The notes under the pieces are model-generated. The model searched no databases. It had not been told where the DNA came from and was given only the letters and a program-made list of their open reading frames with translations. A stretch of 55,427 nt of DNA. Origin: JAVBRA01 sp031548435. GTDB taxonomy: Bacteria; Bacteroidota; Bacteroidia; Bacteroidales; Rikenellaceae. The position numbers were made by a program, and so were the translations under genes. The stretch covers positions 1 to 55,427 of the forward strand of contig JAVBRA010000016.1 of the NCBI GenBank assembly GCA_031548435.1. The letters are read 5' to 3'. Positions 41,075-49,823 of this stretch are shown piece after piece. Position 1 is the stretch's first letter; every line of letters starts with the position of its first letter.

Positions 41075-41186
41075 CTTTCGTTGGATGTCAGGGAATGAAT
41101 TTCCGAACTCCGGCCCGGACGGAAATCGAGCCCGCATGTTGGCCGGTTGTTGACAGATAAACGCCTGTTAAGTTGCTTGCTGTAGA

Positions 41187-41195
41187 TATTTTTGC
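41187..41195 (+). promoter_or_regulatory. Candidate -7 element of the glycogen gene
   Basis: TATTTTTGC fits TAnnTTTGC and lies 38 bp before the ATG at 41234. It overlaps the earlier in-frame start at 41192, which argues for 41234. Confidence 0.5.
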
Positions 41196-41233
41196 TTAAT
41201 TTGTGGCGTATTTTAATGAAAATAAGAGACGTT

Positions 41234-44200
41234 ATGAGCAACGAAACGAAATTATTCCCCGATTATCTTTTCGAAGTCAGCTGGGAGGTCTGCAATAAAG
41301 TGGGCGGCATCCACACCGTGATCGCGACCAAGGCGCTCACCATCACCGAAAAGATAGGAGGCCGATATATCCTCATCGGGCCCGATGTGCACCGCGAAAC
41401 CGACAACAGCGAATTCACCGAAGACAAGAGCCTGCTGCCGGCATGGAAAAACAGCCTGTACGAAAGCGGGATCCGTGTGCGCCTGGGACGTTGGAATATC
41501 AAAGGCAATCCCATCGTGGTGCTGGTCGATTTCAGTTCGTTCATGGGAGAGAAAGACAGTTTCCTCAAGTCGCTGTGGGAAAAATACAAAGTGGACTCGA
41601 TCAGCGGCAACTGGGACTACATCGAGCCGGTGCTGTTCGGCTACGCTGCCGCCAAGGTGATCAAAAGCTATGTCGATACGTTCTGCCTGCCCTCGGATAA
41701 GGTGGCCGCCCATTTTCACGAGTGGATGACCGCCAGCGGCGGGCTTTACCTCAAGGCCGAGTCGCCTTATATCGCCAACGTGTTCACCACGCACGCCACG
41801 GTCATGGGGCGCTGCATCGCCGGCAACGGGCTGCACCTGTACAACGATCTCGAAACCTTCAACGCCGACGATCTGGCCCGCCAGTTCGGCGTGGCGGCCA
41901 AACATTCGATCGAGAAAGCGGCGGCCGAAAACTTCGACTGCTTCGCCACCGTCAGCGATATCACTGCCCGCGAGTGCAAATACCTGCTGCAAAAAGAGGT
42001 GGATACGGTGACGCCCAACGGCTTCGAAGACGACTTCGTGTGGAAGGGAGACGAGTTCGAAACACGCCGGCAGTCGGCGCGGCAGGCGATGATCAAAGTG
42101 GCCGAGGCTGCGCTGGGGCTGAAGTACGACGCCGAGCCGTTTATCGTGGGCATCGGCGGCCGCTACGAGGTCAAGAACAAGGGGATAGACGTGTTTATCG
42201 ACGCGCTGGCAAAACTGGCGCAGGACACCACCCTCAATAAAAAGATACTGGGAGTCATCACCATTCCCGCCGGGCAGGACGGCCCCAACCACGATATTCA
42301 GAACCGTCTGGCCGATCCTTCGTTGCTCAACACCGAATTCAGGCCGCACAGCGAAACGCACTACCTGTCGAATTACGAATGGGATCCGATTGTGCGCAAG
42401 CTCAAGGAGGTGGGGCTGATGGACAACAACCGGGGCAATGTGCAGGTGTTGTTCGTCCCCTCGTACCTGAACGGCAACGACGGCATTTTCAACAAGTATT
42501 ACTACGAGCTGCTGGCCGGCATGGACGCTTCGGCGTTCCCGTCGTACTATGAGCCGTGGGGCTACACGCCGCTCGAAAGCGTGGCGTTCTCGGTGCCGAC
42601 CATCACCACCACGCTGGCCGGTTTCGGCCTGTGGGTGCAGGAGCACTCGCCCGAGCACAAGGGGATCGTGGTCATCGACCGCAACGACACCAACGACGCC
42701 GAGGTCGTCGGCCACATCGCCGAAACGGTGAGCCAATGGTCGAAATTCCCGGCCGCCGAATACGAAGGATACCGGGCCGGAGCCAATAAAATTTCGACCA
42801 TCGCCCTGTGGGAGAACCTGTTTACCTATTACGAAAAGGCGTACGATATCGCCATAAACAAAGTGAACGCCCGAACCAACCGCGTGACGTTCGAGTCGAC
42901 CATACAACACGATCAGGCGATCTACCAGCAGCAGCATGTCAACCTGGCTCCCGCCTGGACGCGCGTGATGGTTGAGCGGGCCATCCCCGAAAGGCTGCGT
43001 CCGCTGGAGGTGCTTACCAAAAACATCTGGTGGGTGTGGAACCACGGGGCGCCGGCGCTGTTCCAGTACATCGACCCGGCGCTGTGGAGCCAGTGCGAGC
43101 ATAATCCGATCACCATGCTCGACCGGTTGTCGTACGACCGTTTCCGCCAGTTGGAGGCGGATCAGTATTTTCTGGAACGCCTGGACGCCGTCTACGCTTC
43201 GTTCGAGAAGTACATGAACGACAAGGACAAGGCCAAAGCCCCCAAAATCGCCTACTTCAGCATGGAGTACGGGCTGCACAGTTCGCTGAAGATCTATTCG
43301 GGCGGGTTGGGCATTCTGGCCGGCGACTACCTTAAAGAAGCCAGTGACAAGAACACGCCCATTGTGGCCGTGGGCCTGTTGTACCGCTACGGCTATTTTA
43401 CCCAGAAGCTTTCGGCCGCGGGCAACCAGGAGGCCAGCTACGAACCCCAGAATTTCAATAAGCTGCCCATTTCGCCCGTGCGCGACGCCGACGGCAACTG
43501 GATGACGGTGAAAGTGGCTTTCCCGGGTCGCGACGTTGAAGCGCGCCTGTGGAGGTGCGATGTCGGCCGCACGGAGCTCTATCTGATGGATACCGACCAC
43601 GAATTGAACCTGCCCGAAGACCGCTCGATCACCTACCACCTCTATGGCGGCGACTGGGAAAACCGCCTGAAGCAGGAGTTCCTGCTGGGAGTGGGCGGCG
43701 TGCGCGCCCTCAAGGCGCTGGGCAAGCGGGCTGACGTGTTCCATTGCAACGAAGGCCATGCGGCGTTCATCGGCGTGGAGCGCATCCGCGACTACATCAA
43801 CGATAACAGCCTGAGTTTCGCCGAGGCGATGGAGGTGGTTCGCTCGTCGTCGCTTTACACCACCCATACGCCGGTTCCGGCCGGGCACGACGCGTTTCCC
43901 GAGACGATGATCCGCCAGTACATGTCGCACTATCCCGAGCGCATGGGCATTACCTGGGAGCAGTTCATCGGGCTGGGCAAGGTGAACACCTCCGACCCCA
44001 ACGAACGCTTCTCGATGAGCACGCTGGCCTGCAGCCTGTCGCAGGAGGTCAACGGCGTCAGCTGGCTGCACGGCGAGGTGTCGAAAGACATTCTGGGCAA
44101 CCTGTGGCCGGGCTATTTCAAGAACGAACTCCATATCGGATACGTTACCAACGGGGTGCATTACCCCACCTGGGCCTCGGCCAAGATCAAAACGCTGTAC

Positions 44201-45484
44201 GCGCAGGCGTTCGGCGCCGAGTTCGATAGCCCCGAGCCTCCGATCTCGTGCTGGCAGGGGATTTACAATGTCGAGGACGAAGTGCTTTGGGACACCCGCC
44301 TTCAGCTCAAATCGAAGCTGATCGAAGTGATCAAGAAGCGCGTGAGCGACCCCGCCCAGTTCCGCTTCGACTCGCCCCGCCAGATGGTGACCATCAAAGA
44401 GTCGCTCAAACCCGACGTGCTGACCATCGGCTTTGCCCGCCGCTTTGCCACCTACAAACGGGCCAACCTGCTGTTCACCAACCTCGACCGGCTCGACCGC
44501 ATTGTCAACAACCCGGCCCGTCCGGTGCAGTTCATCTTTGCCGGGAAGGCCCATCCGAACGACATACCGGGGCAAGACCTGATCAAACGCATTGTCGAAA
44601 TCGCCGCCATGCCGCGGTTTACGGGCAAGATCATCTTCCTGCAGAACTACGACATGGAGCTGGCCCGCCGCATGGTGCAGGGCGTGGATGTGTGGCTCAA
44701 TACACCCACCCGTCCGCTTGAGGCTTCGGGCACCAGCGGCGAGAAGGCCGTGATGAACGGCTCGCTCCATTTCAGCGTGCTCGACGGCTGGTGGGTCGAG
44801 GGATATAAAGAAGGCGCCGGTTGGATGCTGCCGATGGAGCGCACTTATGACGACCAGAACTTCCAGAACGAGATGGACGCCGAGATGATCTACAACATCA
44901 TCGAAGAGCAGATCGCCGAGGCGTATTACGCCCGCAACGAGAACAACATTCCCTCGCGGTTTGTCGGGTTCATCAAGAAGTCGATCGCCGATGTGGCCTC
45001 GAACTTCACCACCACGCGCATGCTCATCGATTACGAGCAGAAGTTCTACGGCAAGCTCTACGACCGCAGCAGCAGGATGATCGCCAATAACTTCGAGATG
45101 GCCCGCCGCATCGCCGGATGGAAACGCAACGTCTCCCATCTGTGGAACAAGGTGAATGTGGTGAGCGTAAGGCAATTCGACGTGTCGAAGCAAACCATCA
45201 TGATGGGTGTCTCCTACAACATGGAGGTGGCGGTCAACATCGGCGGCCTCAAACCCGAGGACGTGGGTGTGGAGATGATCGTGGCCCGGCAGATCACCGA
45301 AGGCAGTGTGGATGTGGTACGCACCATCCCGATGCAGATCGTTTCGGTTCAGGGCAAGCTCGTGACTTACGGGGTGAAAGCCGAACCCCAGGCAACGGGC
45401 ACTTACGACGTGGCCATCCGCATCTATCCCAGCAACAGCGAACTCCCGCACCGCATGGACTTCCCGCTGGTGAAATGGGCGTAA
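41234..45484 (+). CDS. Glycogen synthase/alpha-glucan phosphorylase fusion
   Basis: The protein has 1416 residues. The N-terminal part (about 1-560) is a eukaryotic-type (GT3-like) glycogen synthase: FEVSWEVCNKVGGIHTVI, AHFHEWM, TTHATVMGR, SYYEPWGYTPLES. The C-terminal part (about 600-1416) is an alpha-glucan phosphorylase (GT35): IAYFSMEYGLHSSLKIYSGGLGILAGDYLK (in two parts: FSMEYGLHSSL, YSGGLGILAGDYLK), FHCNEGHAAF, GFARRFATYKR and the segment ASGTSGEKAVMNG. One chain thus carries activities that build and degrade glucan. Such fusions are known in Bacteroidetes, but many family proteins are annotated only as phosphorylase. The gene is monocistronic between two hairpins. Confidence 0.92.
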   Translation: MSNETKLFPDYLFEVSWEVCNKVGGIHTVIATKALTITEKIGGRYILIGPDVHRETDNSEFTEDKSLLPAWKNSLYESGIRVRLGRWNIKGNPIVVLVDFSSFMGEKDSFLKSLWEKYKVDSISGNWDYIEPVLFGYAAAKVIKSYVDTFCLPSDKVAAHFHEWMTASGGLYLKAESPYIANVFTTHATVMGRCIAGNGLHLYNDLETFNADDLARQFGVAAKHSIEKAAAENFDCFATVSDITARECKYLLQKEVDTVTPNGFEDDFVWKGDEFETRRQSARQAMIKVAEAALGLKYDAEPFIVGIGGRYEVKNKGIDVFIDALAKLAQDTTLNKKILGVITIPAGQDGPNHDIQNRLADPSLLNTEFRPHSETHYLSNYEWDPIVRKLKEVGLMDNNRGNVQVLFVPSYLNGNDGIFNKYYYELLAGMDASAFPSYYEPWGYTPLESVAFSVPTITTTLAGFGLWVQEHSPEHKGIVVIDRNDTNDAEVVGHIAETVSQWSKFPAAEYEGYRAGANKISTIALWENLFTYYEKAYDIAINKVNARTNRVTFESTIQHDQAIYQQQHVNLAPAWTRVMVERAIPERLRPLEVLTKNIWWVWNHGAPALFQYIDPALWSQCEHNPITMLDRLSYDRFRQLEADQYFLERLDAVYASFEKYMNDKDKAKAPKIAYFSMEYGLHSSLKIYSGGLGILAGDYLKEASDKNTPIVAVGLLYRYGYFTQKLSAAGNQEASYEPQNFNKLPISPVRDADGNWMTVKVAFPGRDVEARLWRCDVGRTELYLMDTDHELNLPEDRSITYHLYGGDWENRLKQEFLLGVGGVRALKALGKRADVFHCNEGHAAFIGVERIRDYINDNSLSFAEAMEVVRSSSLYTTHTPVPAGHDAFPETMIRQYMSHYPERMGITWEQFIGLGKVNTSDPNERFSMSTLACSLSQEVNGVSWLHGEVSKDILGNLWPGYFKNELHIGYVTNGVHYPTWASAKIKTLYAQAFGAEFDSPEPPISCWQGIYNVEDEVLWDTRLQLKSKLIEVIKKRVSDPAQFRFDSPRQMVTIKESLKPDVLTIGFARRFATYKRANLLFTNLDRLDRIVNNPARPVQFIFAGKAHPNDIPGQDLIKRIVEIAAMPRFTGKIIFLQNYDMELARRMVQGVDVWLNTPTRPLEASGTSGEKAVMNGSLHFSVLDGWWVEGYKEGAGWMLPMERTYDDQNFQNEMDAEMIYNIIEEQIAEAYYARNENNIPSRFVGFIKKSIADVASNFTTTRMLIDYEQKFYGKLYDRSSRMIANNFEMARRIAGWKRNVSHLWNKVNVVSVRQFDVSKQTIMMGVSYNMEVAVNIGGLKPEDVGVEMIVARQITEGSVDVVRTIPMQIVSVQGKLVTYGVKAEPQATGTYDVAIRIYPSNSELPHRMDFPLVKWA

Positions 45485-45544
45485 TCTGAAATTTTTGAAG
45501 AATCGGGAGTTGATTTTGTCCCGATCCGACATCCTTCTTCATAA

Positions 45545-45604
45545 AGAGACCCCTGCCCAGGAATGACATAACCAATGTTATGCTGTTCCTGGGCAGGGGT
45601 CTCT
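45545..45604. terminator. Long shared hairpin between convergent genes
   Basis: A perfect 19-bp stem (AGAGACCCCTGCCCAGGAA and complement) encloses a second 6-bp stem (CATAAC/GTTATG) with loop CAAT. The 60-nt structure lies between the ends of the glycogen gene and the PepSY gene. It lacks a strong T-run on the plus strand; the exceptionally long stem also resembles a small inverted-repeat element. Confidence 0.75.
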
Positions 45605-45686
45605 CTATAAAGGGATAATTAAATCTGAGTCAAGTCGGTTAATATCTCCCCGAAATTTTGGTTAAAGCTTAGAGCAGGTACGGGTA

Positions 45687-46214
45687 TTACCAGTCGATCT
45701 GTTCGCCGAGGAATGTTCCGTCGGGGGAGTAGTAGGCTTCGATGTCGGTTTCTTTCTTTTCCAGCGACACTTTATAGGCTGTGGCGGTGCCTTTGCGGAT
45801 GGTCTCGGCCCCTTCGATGCGGTAGCCGGGGTATTTCTGCTTTGCCTGGCTCTTTACTGCGGCGGGAAGTTTCGAGGCCGAGACGTCGTATTTGTACATC
45901 AGCAGGTTACCCGAGGCGTCGTACCACGCCTCGTAATCCAGGCGCGCGATGTCGAAGTCGGCTTCATAAACGTTGTTGCTTACGCTCCATTCCACTTCGG
46001 CCGCTCCCGGAAAGTCGTTCAGGAAACGGCTGCCCGCTTCCTGCGAGGGGCGCACGTCTTTGTCCTGGCCCAGATAAAAGGCTGAGATCAGGGAATCGAT
46101 CTGGACATCGGTGTATGCGGTGGTTACGGCCGGAAGCACTTTGGCTTGCGGCGCCCTTTCGGCGCACGCCGTGAAGGGGATGATGGCGGCGAGTAATACT
46201 GTGATCTTTTTCAT
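45687..46214 (-). CDS. PepSY-like lipoprotein
   Basis: The protein has 175 residues. The signal MKKITVLLAAIIPFTAC has a lipobox at Cys17. Two PepSY-like units follow (about 60-120 and 125-175): FPGAAEVEWS…YEADFDIARLDYEAWYDASGNLL and AVKSQAKQKYPGYRIEGAETI…AYYSPDGTFLGEQIDW. This pattern is typical of Bacteroidetes BLIP/PepSY-like periplasmic proteins, thought to bind or inhibit other proteins. The partner is unknown. A repeat element lies upstream. Confidence 0.82.
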   Translation of the reverse strand: MKKITVLLAAIIPFTACAERAPQAKVLPAVTTAYTDVQIDSLISAFYLGQDKDVRPSQEAGSRFLNDFPGAAEVEWSVSNNVYEADFDIARLDYEAWYDASGNLLMYKYDVSASKLPAAVKSQAKQKYPGYRIEGAETIRKGTATAYKVSLEKKETDIEAYYSPDGTFLGEQIDW

Positions 46215-46275
46215 CGTTTACAATGGATTAAGGTTCTACAATTGGGTTGTTTCCAGCTTTAGTCAACTTATAAAT

Positions 46276-46408
46276 CCACCTGCTAATCAGGTGGTAATGT
46301 AATTTCAGGCTTTGCCTGAAGAATTTAAGAAATTATGGTGGCGTAGCCATGAATTCGGGTTAAAGCCACCTTCTTTGGGAGTGGATGATCGAATTCAAAT
46401 AATTTCTT
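46276..46408. repeat. REP-like palindromic element
   Basis: A cluster of small palindromes: CCACCTG/CAGGTGG (46276-46294), TTCAGGC/GCCTGAA (46304-46320), TGGC/GCCA (46339-46349), with GGTGGC (46337-46342) also able to pair with GCCACC (46365-46370). A 10-bp inverted repeat AAGAAATTAT/ATAATTTCTT (46327-46336, 46399-46408) encloses part of it. The layout resembles REP elements mobilised by REP-associated tyrosine transposases. The right end reaches the stop codon of the DUF2264 gene. Confidence 0.55.
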
Positions 46409-47637
46409 TACTCGGAGATGGCATGGTCTCCCGGGAACGGTTGCCCGCTCCAGGCTTTTTTCGAGGTCCACTCCTGCGGGGCCGATGTCCAGAAGCTGTC
46501 GTCGGCCGGGAGTCCCAGCGGCAGGAAGATGGTGGATGCCAGGTACATGCTGCCGGTCGAAAGATACGTTTCGCCCGATTGTTCCTGTTTGTCGCCGCAG
46601 AAACCCATGGTCAGCCACCCGTTTGCATCGTAGGTGCCTTCGAAACCGAGTTGGCGGCGCATAACCAACGTCAGGGCGGCGCGTACCTGCCCCTCGGAGA
46701 TCTCTTCGGGTAGCATTTTCAGCAAGGCCGCCTGCGCGAGCGACTGCATGCACCCGGTGCGGTAAAGGATCGACCGGCCCACCACGGGAAATGTTCCCTC
46801 GGGCGAGATCGAACGTTCCAATACTTCGGCATAACGTGCGGCCCGTACCCGTATCTGGGCGTATTTTTTGTCTGAATAGGGGGCGTCGGTGTTGCGGCGG
46901 CGGTTCATTACGGCCCCGGCATCGACCAGCATGGGCTGGATCACGAAGCTGTTGTAGTAGTCGTTGTGGTACCAGGGTCCATCGCTATACTGCCCGTCGC
47001 CCACATACCAGGCGTCCATCTGGCGGAAAGCGTAGTCGGTGCGCATCCAGTCGCACTCGCCGGCGAACTCGCACAGGAACGCCTCGATCATGGCCGAGAA
47101 CATGAGCCAGTTGCTGTAATTCGGACGGGTGGCGCGGGTGGCTTTCATCTCCGTGATCACCCGGCTTTGGGTGAGGCTGTCCAGCCCGCCCCACAGGTTT
47201 TTCGGGGCGCGCAGGAAAGCTTCGGCCAGAAACGCCGCATCGACCAGCGACTGCCCCGCGCTGCGGAAGTTGAGGTAGTCGGACGATGACGGGTCGACCC
47301 CGTTGGCGATGCCTTTGGTCGCCAAATCCAGCAACTCCTGGCGTTTGATCCCTTCCGGCGTGTTGTCGGCGGGCAGTTCGAGCCACGGGGCGATGCCTGC
47401 CAGCAGCCGCCCGACGGCTTCCAGGTGGGTGTATTTTTCACGGCCGGCATGGCCCAGTTGCTCGATGGGCATGTTCAGATGCAACGTCCCTTCGCTCAGA
47501 TTCCGGAGCACCGGCAGCGCCATTCTGTACGCCGATTGGGCCCAATATTCCCGGTCGGTTTCTACGACCTGCTTCGGTTTGGCCGCAAGGGTGCCGAAGC
47601 ACAGGCTTGCGGCGATGAACAAAAAAAACCGACGCAT
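46408..47637 (-). CDS. DUF2264-family exported protein
   Basis: The protein has 409 residues from the ATG at 47637, which lies one base after the stop of the GH88 gene. A longer start at 47652 would overlap that gene. The signal is MRRFFLFIAASLCFGTLAAK. The body has an alpha-helical toroid look and family-like stretches (FRSAGQSLVDAAFLAEAFLRAP, DGQYSDGPWYHNDYYNSFVIQPML, GRSILYRTGCMQSLA). DUF2264 proteins often sit in polysaccharide-degradation gene sets and may be lyase- or hydrolase-like. Coupling to GH88 supports a role with unsaturated uronic-acid sugars. The activity is unproven. Confidence 0.85.
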   Translation of the reverse strand: MRRFFLFIAASLCFGTLAAKPKQVVETDREYWAQSAYRMALPVLRNLSEGTLHLNMPIEQLGHAGREKYTHLEAVGRLLAGIAPWLELPADNTPEGIKRQELLDLATKGIANGVDPSSSDYLNFRSAGQSLVDAAFLAEAFLRAPKNLWGGLDSLTQSRVITEMKATRATRPNYSNWLMFSAMIEAFLCEFAGECDWMRTDYAFRQMDAWYVGDGQYSDGPWYHNDYYNSFVIQPMLVDAGAVMNRRRNTDAPYSDKKYAQIRVRAARYAEVLERSISPEGTFPVVGRSILYRTGCMQSLAQAALLKMLPEEISEGQVRAALTLVMRRQLGFEGTYDANGWLTMGFCGDKQEQSGETYLSTGSMYLASTIFLPLGLPADDSFWTSAPQEWTSKKAWSGQPFPGDHAISE

Positions 47638-47638
47638 G

Positions 47639-48874
47639 CTATTTGGCTTCAAGGTCGCGCTTGCGTTTCAACGCTTCGATGAAATAGTAGTCGGCATAGA
47701 CCAGCGGCACGTCGACCTCTCCGTTTCCGGGCTTGTTGCCGGTGGAGTGCATGAGGATGAAGTTGCCGTTCTTTCCGGCCTCGGCGCGGTAGGCGGGCGA
47801 ACCGAGCGTTTCCACCATTTTGTCGGCCAGGGCCTTATACCGCTTTCCCTGTTTCTTCGGCACGTACGTCGACAGTTCGTAGAGCGCCGAGGCAGTGATG
47901 GCTGCGGCCGAAGCGTCGCGCGGCTCGTCGGGAATGCCGGGAGCGTTGTAATCCCAATAGGGGATCAGGTCGGAGGGCAGGGTGGGGTTGTTGAAGATGA
48001 ACCGGGCGATTCCCTCGGCCTGTTGCAGGTATTTCGGATCTTTGGTATAGCGGTAGCAGAGCGTGTAGCCGTAAAATCCCCATGCCTGTCCGCGCGCCCA
48101 TGCCGACTCGTCTGCGTATCCCTGTGCGGTTTGGCGATGACGGATCGCACCCGTTTCCGGATCGTAATCGACGACATGGTAGGTGCTCATATCGGGACGG
48201 AAGTGATTCTCAATGGTTTTGTCGGCGTGCGACACGGCGATGTTCCAGAAAGTCGAGTCGCCGCTCAGTCCGGTGGCTTCGAACAGCAGTTCGAGGTTCA
48301 TCATGTTGTCGATGATCACCGGGCAGATCCAGTCTTTATTGGGGCGGGGAGGCCATGACTGGATGATTCCCGCCTCCGGGCGGAACCGTTTGGTGAGCGT
48401 CTCGGCAGCCGTGACGATCACCTCTTTGTAGTGTTCCTTATCTGTGAGGCGCAGCCCGTTGCCGAAACTGCAAAAGATCATGAAGCCGATGTCGTGGTTG
48501 CCGGTGTAGTATTTGATCTCTTCCATCCCCTCGGTGTATTTGACGGCCGACTGCTTCCAACGGTCGTCGCCGGTCATCTCATACAGGTACCACAGCGTGC
48601 CGGGAAAGAATCCGCTGGTCCAGTCGCGCAGCGAGGTGTAGGTGGTTTTGTTGTCGCTGTAAGCGGTACGGGGACTGGGGATTTTCGACAGTTCCCCTGT
48701 GACGAAAATTTCTTCCGTTTTTACCTCCATCGAATCGACCATCCGCTGCACCTGGTCGGTGGCGAAGGCGATGTTGGCGGTAATGACCGGGGCCGTCTTT
48801 TTCGATCTGGCATCGCCGGAGGATGCGATAAGAAGCAGGGCGGATGCCAGTAATGATGTTTTAATGGCTTTCAT
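47639..48874 (-). CDS. GH88-family unsaturated glucuronyl hydrolase
   Basis: The protein has 411 residues with signal peptide MKAIKTSLLASALLLIASSGDA. GH88 enzymes remove the unsaturated uronic acid left by polysaccharide lyases, for example from heparin or chondroitin fragments. Family stretches are visible: TSLRDWTSGFFPGTLWYLYE (a TSGFFPG core), TGNHDIGFMIF, CPVIIDNMMNLELLF with catalytic Asp, and GYADESAWARGQAW. It is the first gene of a pair with DUF2264. No lyase or SusCD genes are nearby, so the pair would depend on enzymes encoded elsewhere. Confidence 0.93.
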   Translation of the reverse strand: MKAIKTSLLASALLLIASSGDARSKKTAPVITANIAFATDQVQRMVDSMEVKTEEIFVTGELSKIPSPRTAYSDNKTTYTSLRDWTSGFFPGTLWYLYEMTGDDRWKQSAVKYTEGMEEIKYYTGNHDIGFMIFCSFGNGLRLTDKEHYKEVIVTAAETLTKRFRPEAGIIQSWPPRPNKDWICPVIIDNMMNLELLFEATGLSGDSTFWNIAVSHADKTIENHFRPDMSTYHVVDYDPETGAIRHRQTAQGYADESAWARGQAWGFYGYTLCYRYTKDPKYLQQAEGIARFIFNNPTLPSDLIPYWDYNAPGIPDEPRDASAAAITASALYELSTYVPKKQGKRYKALADKMVETLGSPAYRAEAGKNGNFILMHSTGNKPGNGEVDVPLVYADYYFIEALKRKRDLEAK

Positions 48875-48924
48875 ACGTTTTGGGTTTATCGAAAGTAAAG
48901 TTAATCATTTTTCGGCTATAAATA

Positions 48925-48953
48925 AAAAAGAGGGCTTTGCGGGCCCTCTTTTT
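48925..48953 (-). terminator. Terminator of the OmpA-family gene
   Basis: Stem AAAAAGAGGGC/GCCCTCTTTTT, with a T-run on the minus strand, 20 bp after the stop. Confidence 0.88.
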
Positions 48954-48972
48954 CGTTCTTTTTACCGGGAAA

Positions 48973-49671
48973 CTATTTCAGCGTACCGGCTTCGGCCTGC
49001 TCGATCATGGCTTCGTTGGCGGTGATATAGATCTCCACGCGGCGGTTCTTGGCACGACCGTCGGCGGTGCTGTTATCGGCCACGGGTACATCGTAAGCCA
49101 GTCCTTCGGTGGTCATGCGCGAAGAGCCGATGCCCTGTCCCATGAGGAAATTCTTAACCGCATTGGCCCTGTCCTGCGAGAGCTTCTCGTTCACCGAACG
49201 GCTGCCCGTGTTGTCGGTGTGGCCCTGGATGGTAACGTCGGTATCGGGGGTGTTGGCGATCGATTTCGCAAATTCGGTCAGGGCCGTTTTCGACGACGCG
49301 TTCAGGTCGCTCTTGCCCGAGGCGAAGAGGATGCCCGAGTCGAACGTTACTTTGATGGCCTGGAGGTTGTTGGCGTCGGTCACCTGTTCAACCTGCGCGC
49401 CCTGGATCTTTTCCAGTTCGGCCTGCTGTTTGTCCATTTTGCGGCCGATCAGCGCGCCTGCGCCTGCGCCCACGCCTGCACCGATGGCTGCACCGATGGC
49501 CGCGCCCTTGCCACCGCCGGCCAATGCGCCGATCCCAGCGCCCAACCCGGCACCGCCTGCTGCGCCGATGGCGGTACCTTTACCGGTATTACTCCAGCTT
49601 GAGCAGCTGACCATTGCAATGGTGGCGAGTCCTACCGCCACTGTTCCGATTTTTGATTTCAGATTTTTCAT
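48973..49671 (-). CDS. OmpA-family lipoprotein with glycine-zipper domain
   Basis: The protein has 232 residues. The signal ends in TIAMVSCS (Cys23, lipobox). A glycine-zipper region follows (about 30-80, IGAAGGAGLGAGIGALAGGG), then an OmpA peptidoglycan-binding domain (about 105-220) with FDSGILFASGKSDLN, IQGHTDNTGSRSVNEKLSQDRA and AKNRRVEIYI. The plan is that of YiaD-like outer-membrane lipoproteins that link membrane and peptidoglycan. The gene is monocistronic. The glycine zipper can form membrane-inserted assemblies. Confidence 0.93.
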   Translation of the reverse strand: MKNLKSKIGTVAVGLATIAMVSCSSWSNTGKGTAIGAAGGAGLGAGIGALAGGGKGAAIGAAIGAGVGAGAGALIGRKMDKQQAELEKIQGAQVEQVTDANNLQAIKVTFDSGILFASGKSDLNASSKTALTEFAKSIANTPDTDVTIQGHTDNTGSRSVNEKLSQDRANAVKNFLMGQGIGSSRMTTEGLAYDVPVADNSTADGRAKNRRVEIYITANEAMIEQAEAGTLK

Positions 49672-49823
49672 AATAGTTTCGGTTTAATTATTTTTAACGA
49701 ATATCCGATCCGATAGCATGTGGAAATACCGCTTCAAAAATAATCAAATTTTATGAATTGGTGCCTTCCCGGCAAAAAATCGTCGGATGGAAGCGGCGTT
49801 GCGGATGGCCCGGGAGGACTTCC

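Noticed and set aside
41252..45532. A very long minus-strand frame antisense to the glycogen gene
   Set aside because: The plus-strand protein has clear glycogen synthase and phosphorylase motifs; the antisense frame is His/Arg/Val-rich without family motifs and arises from GC-rich codon bias.
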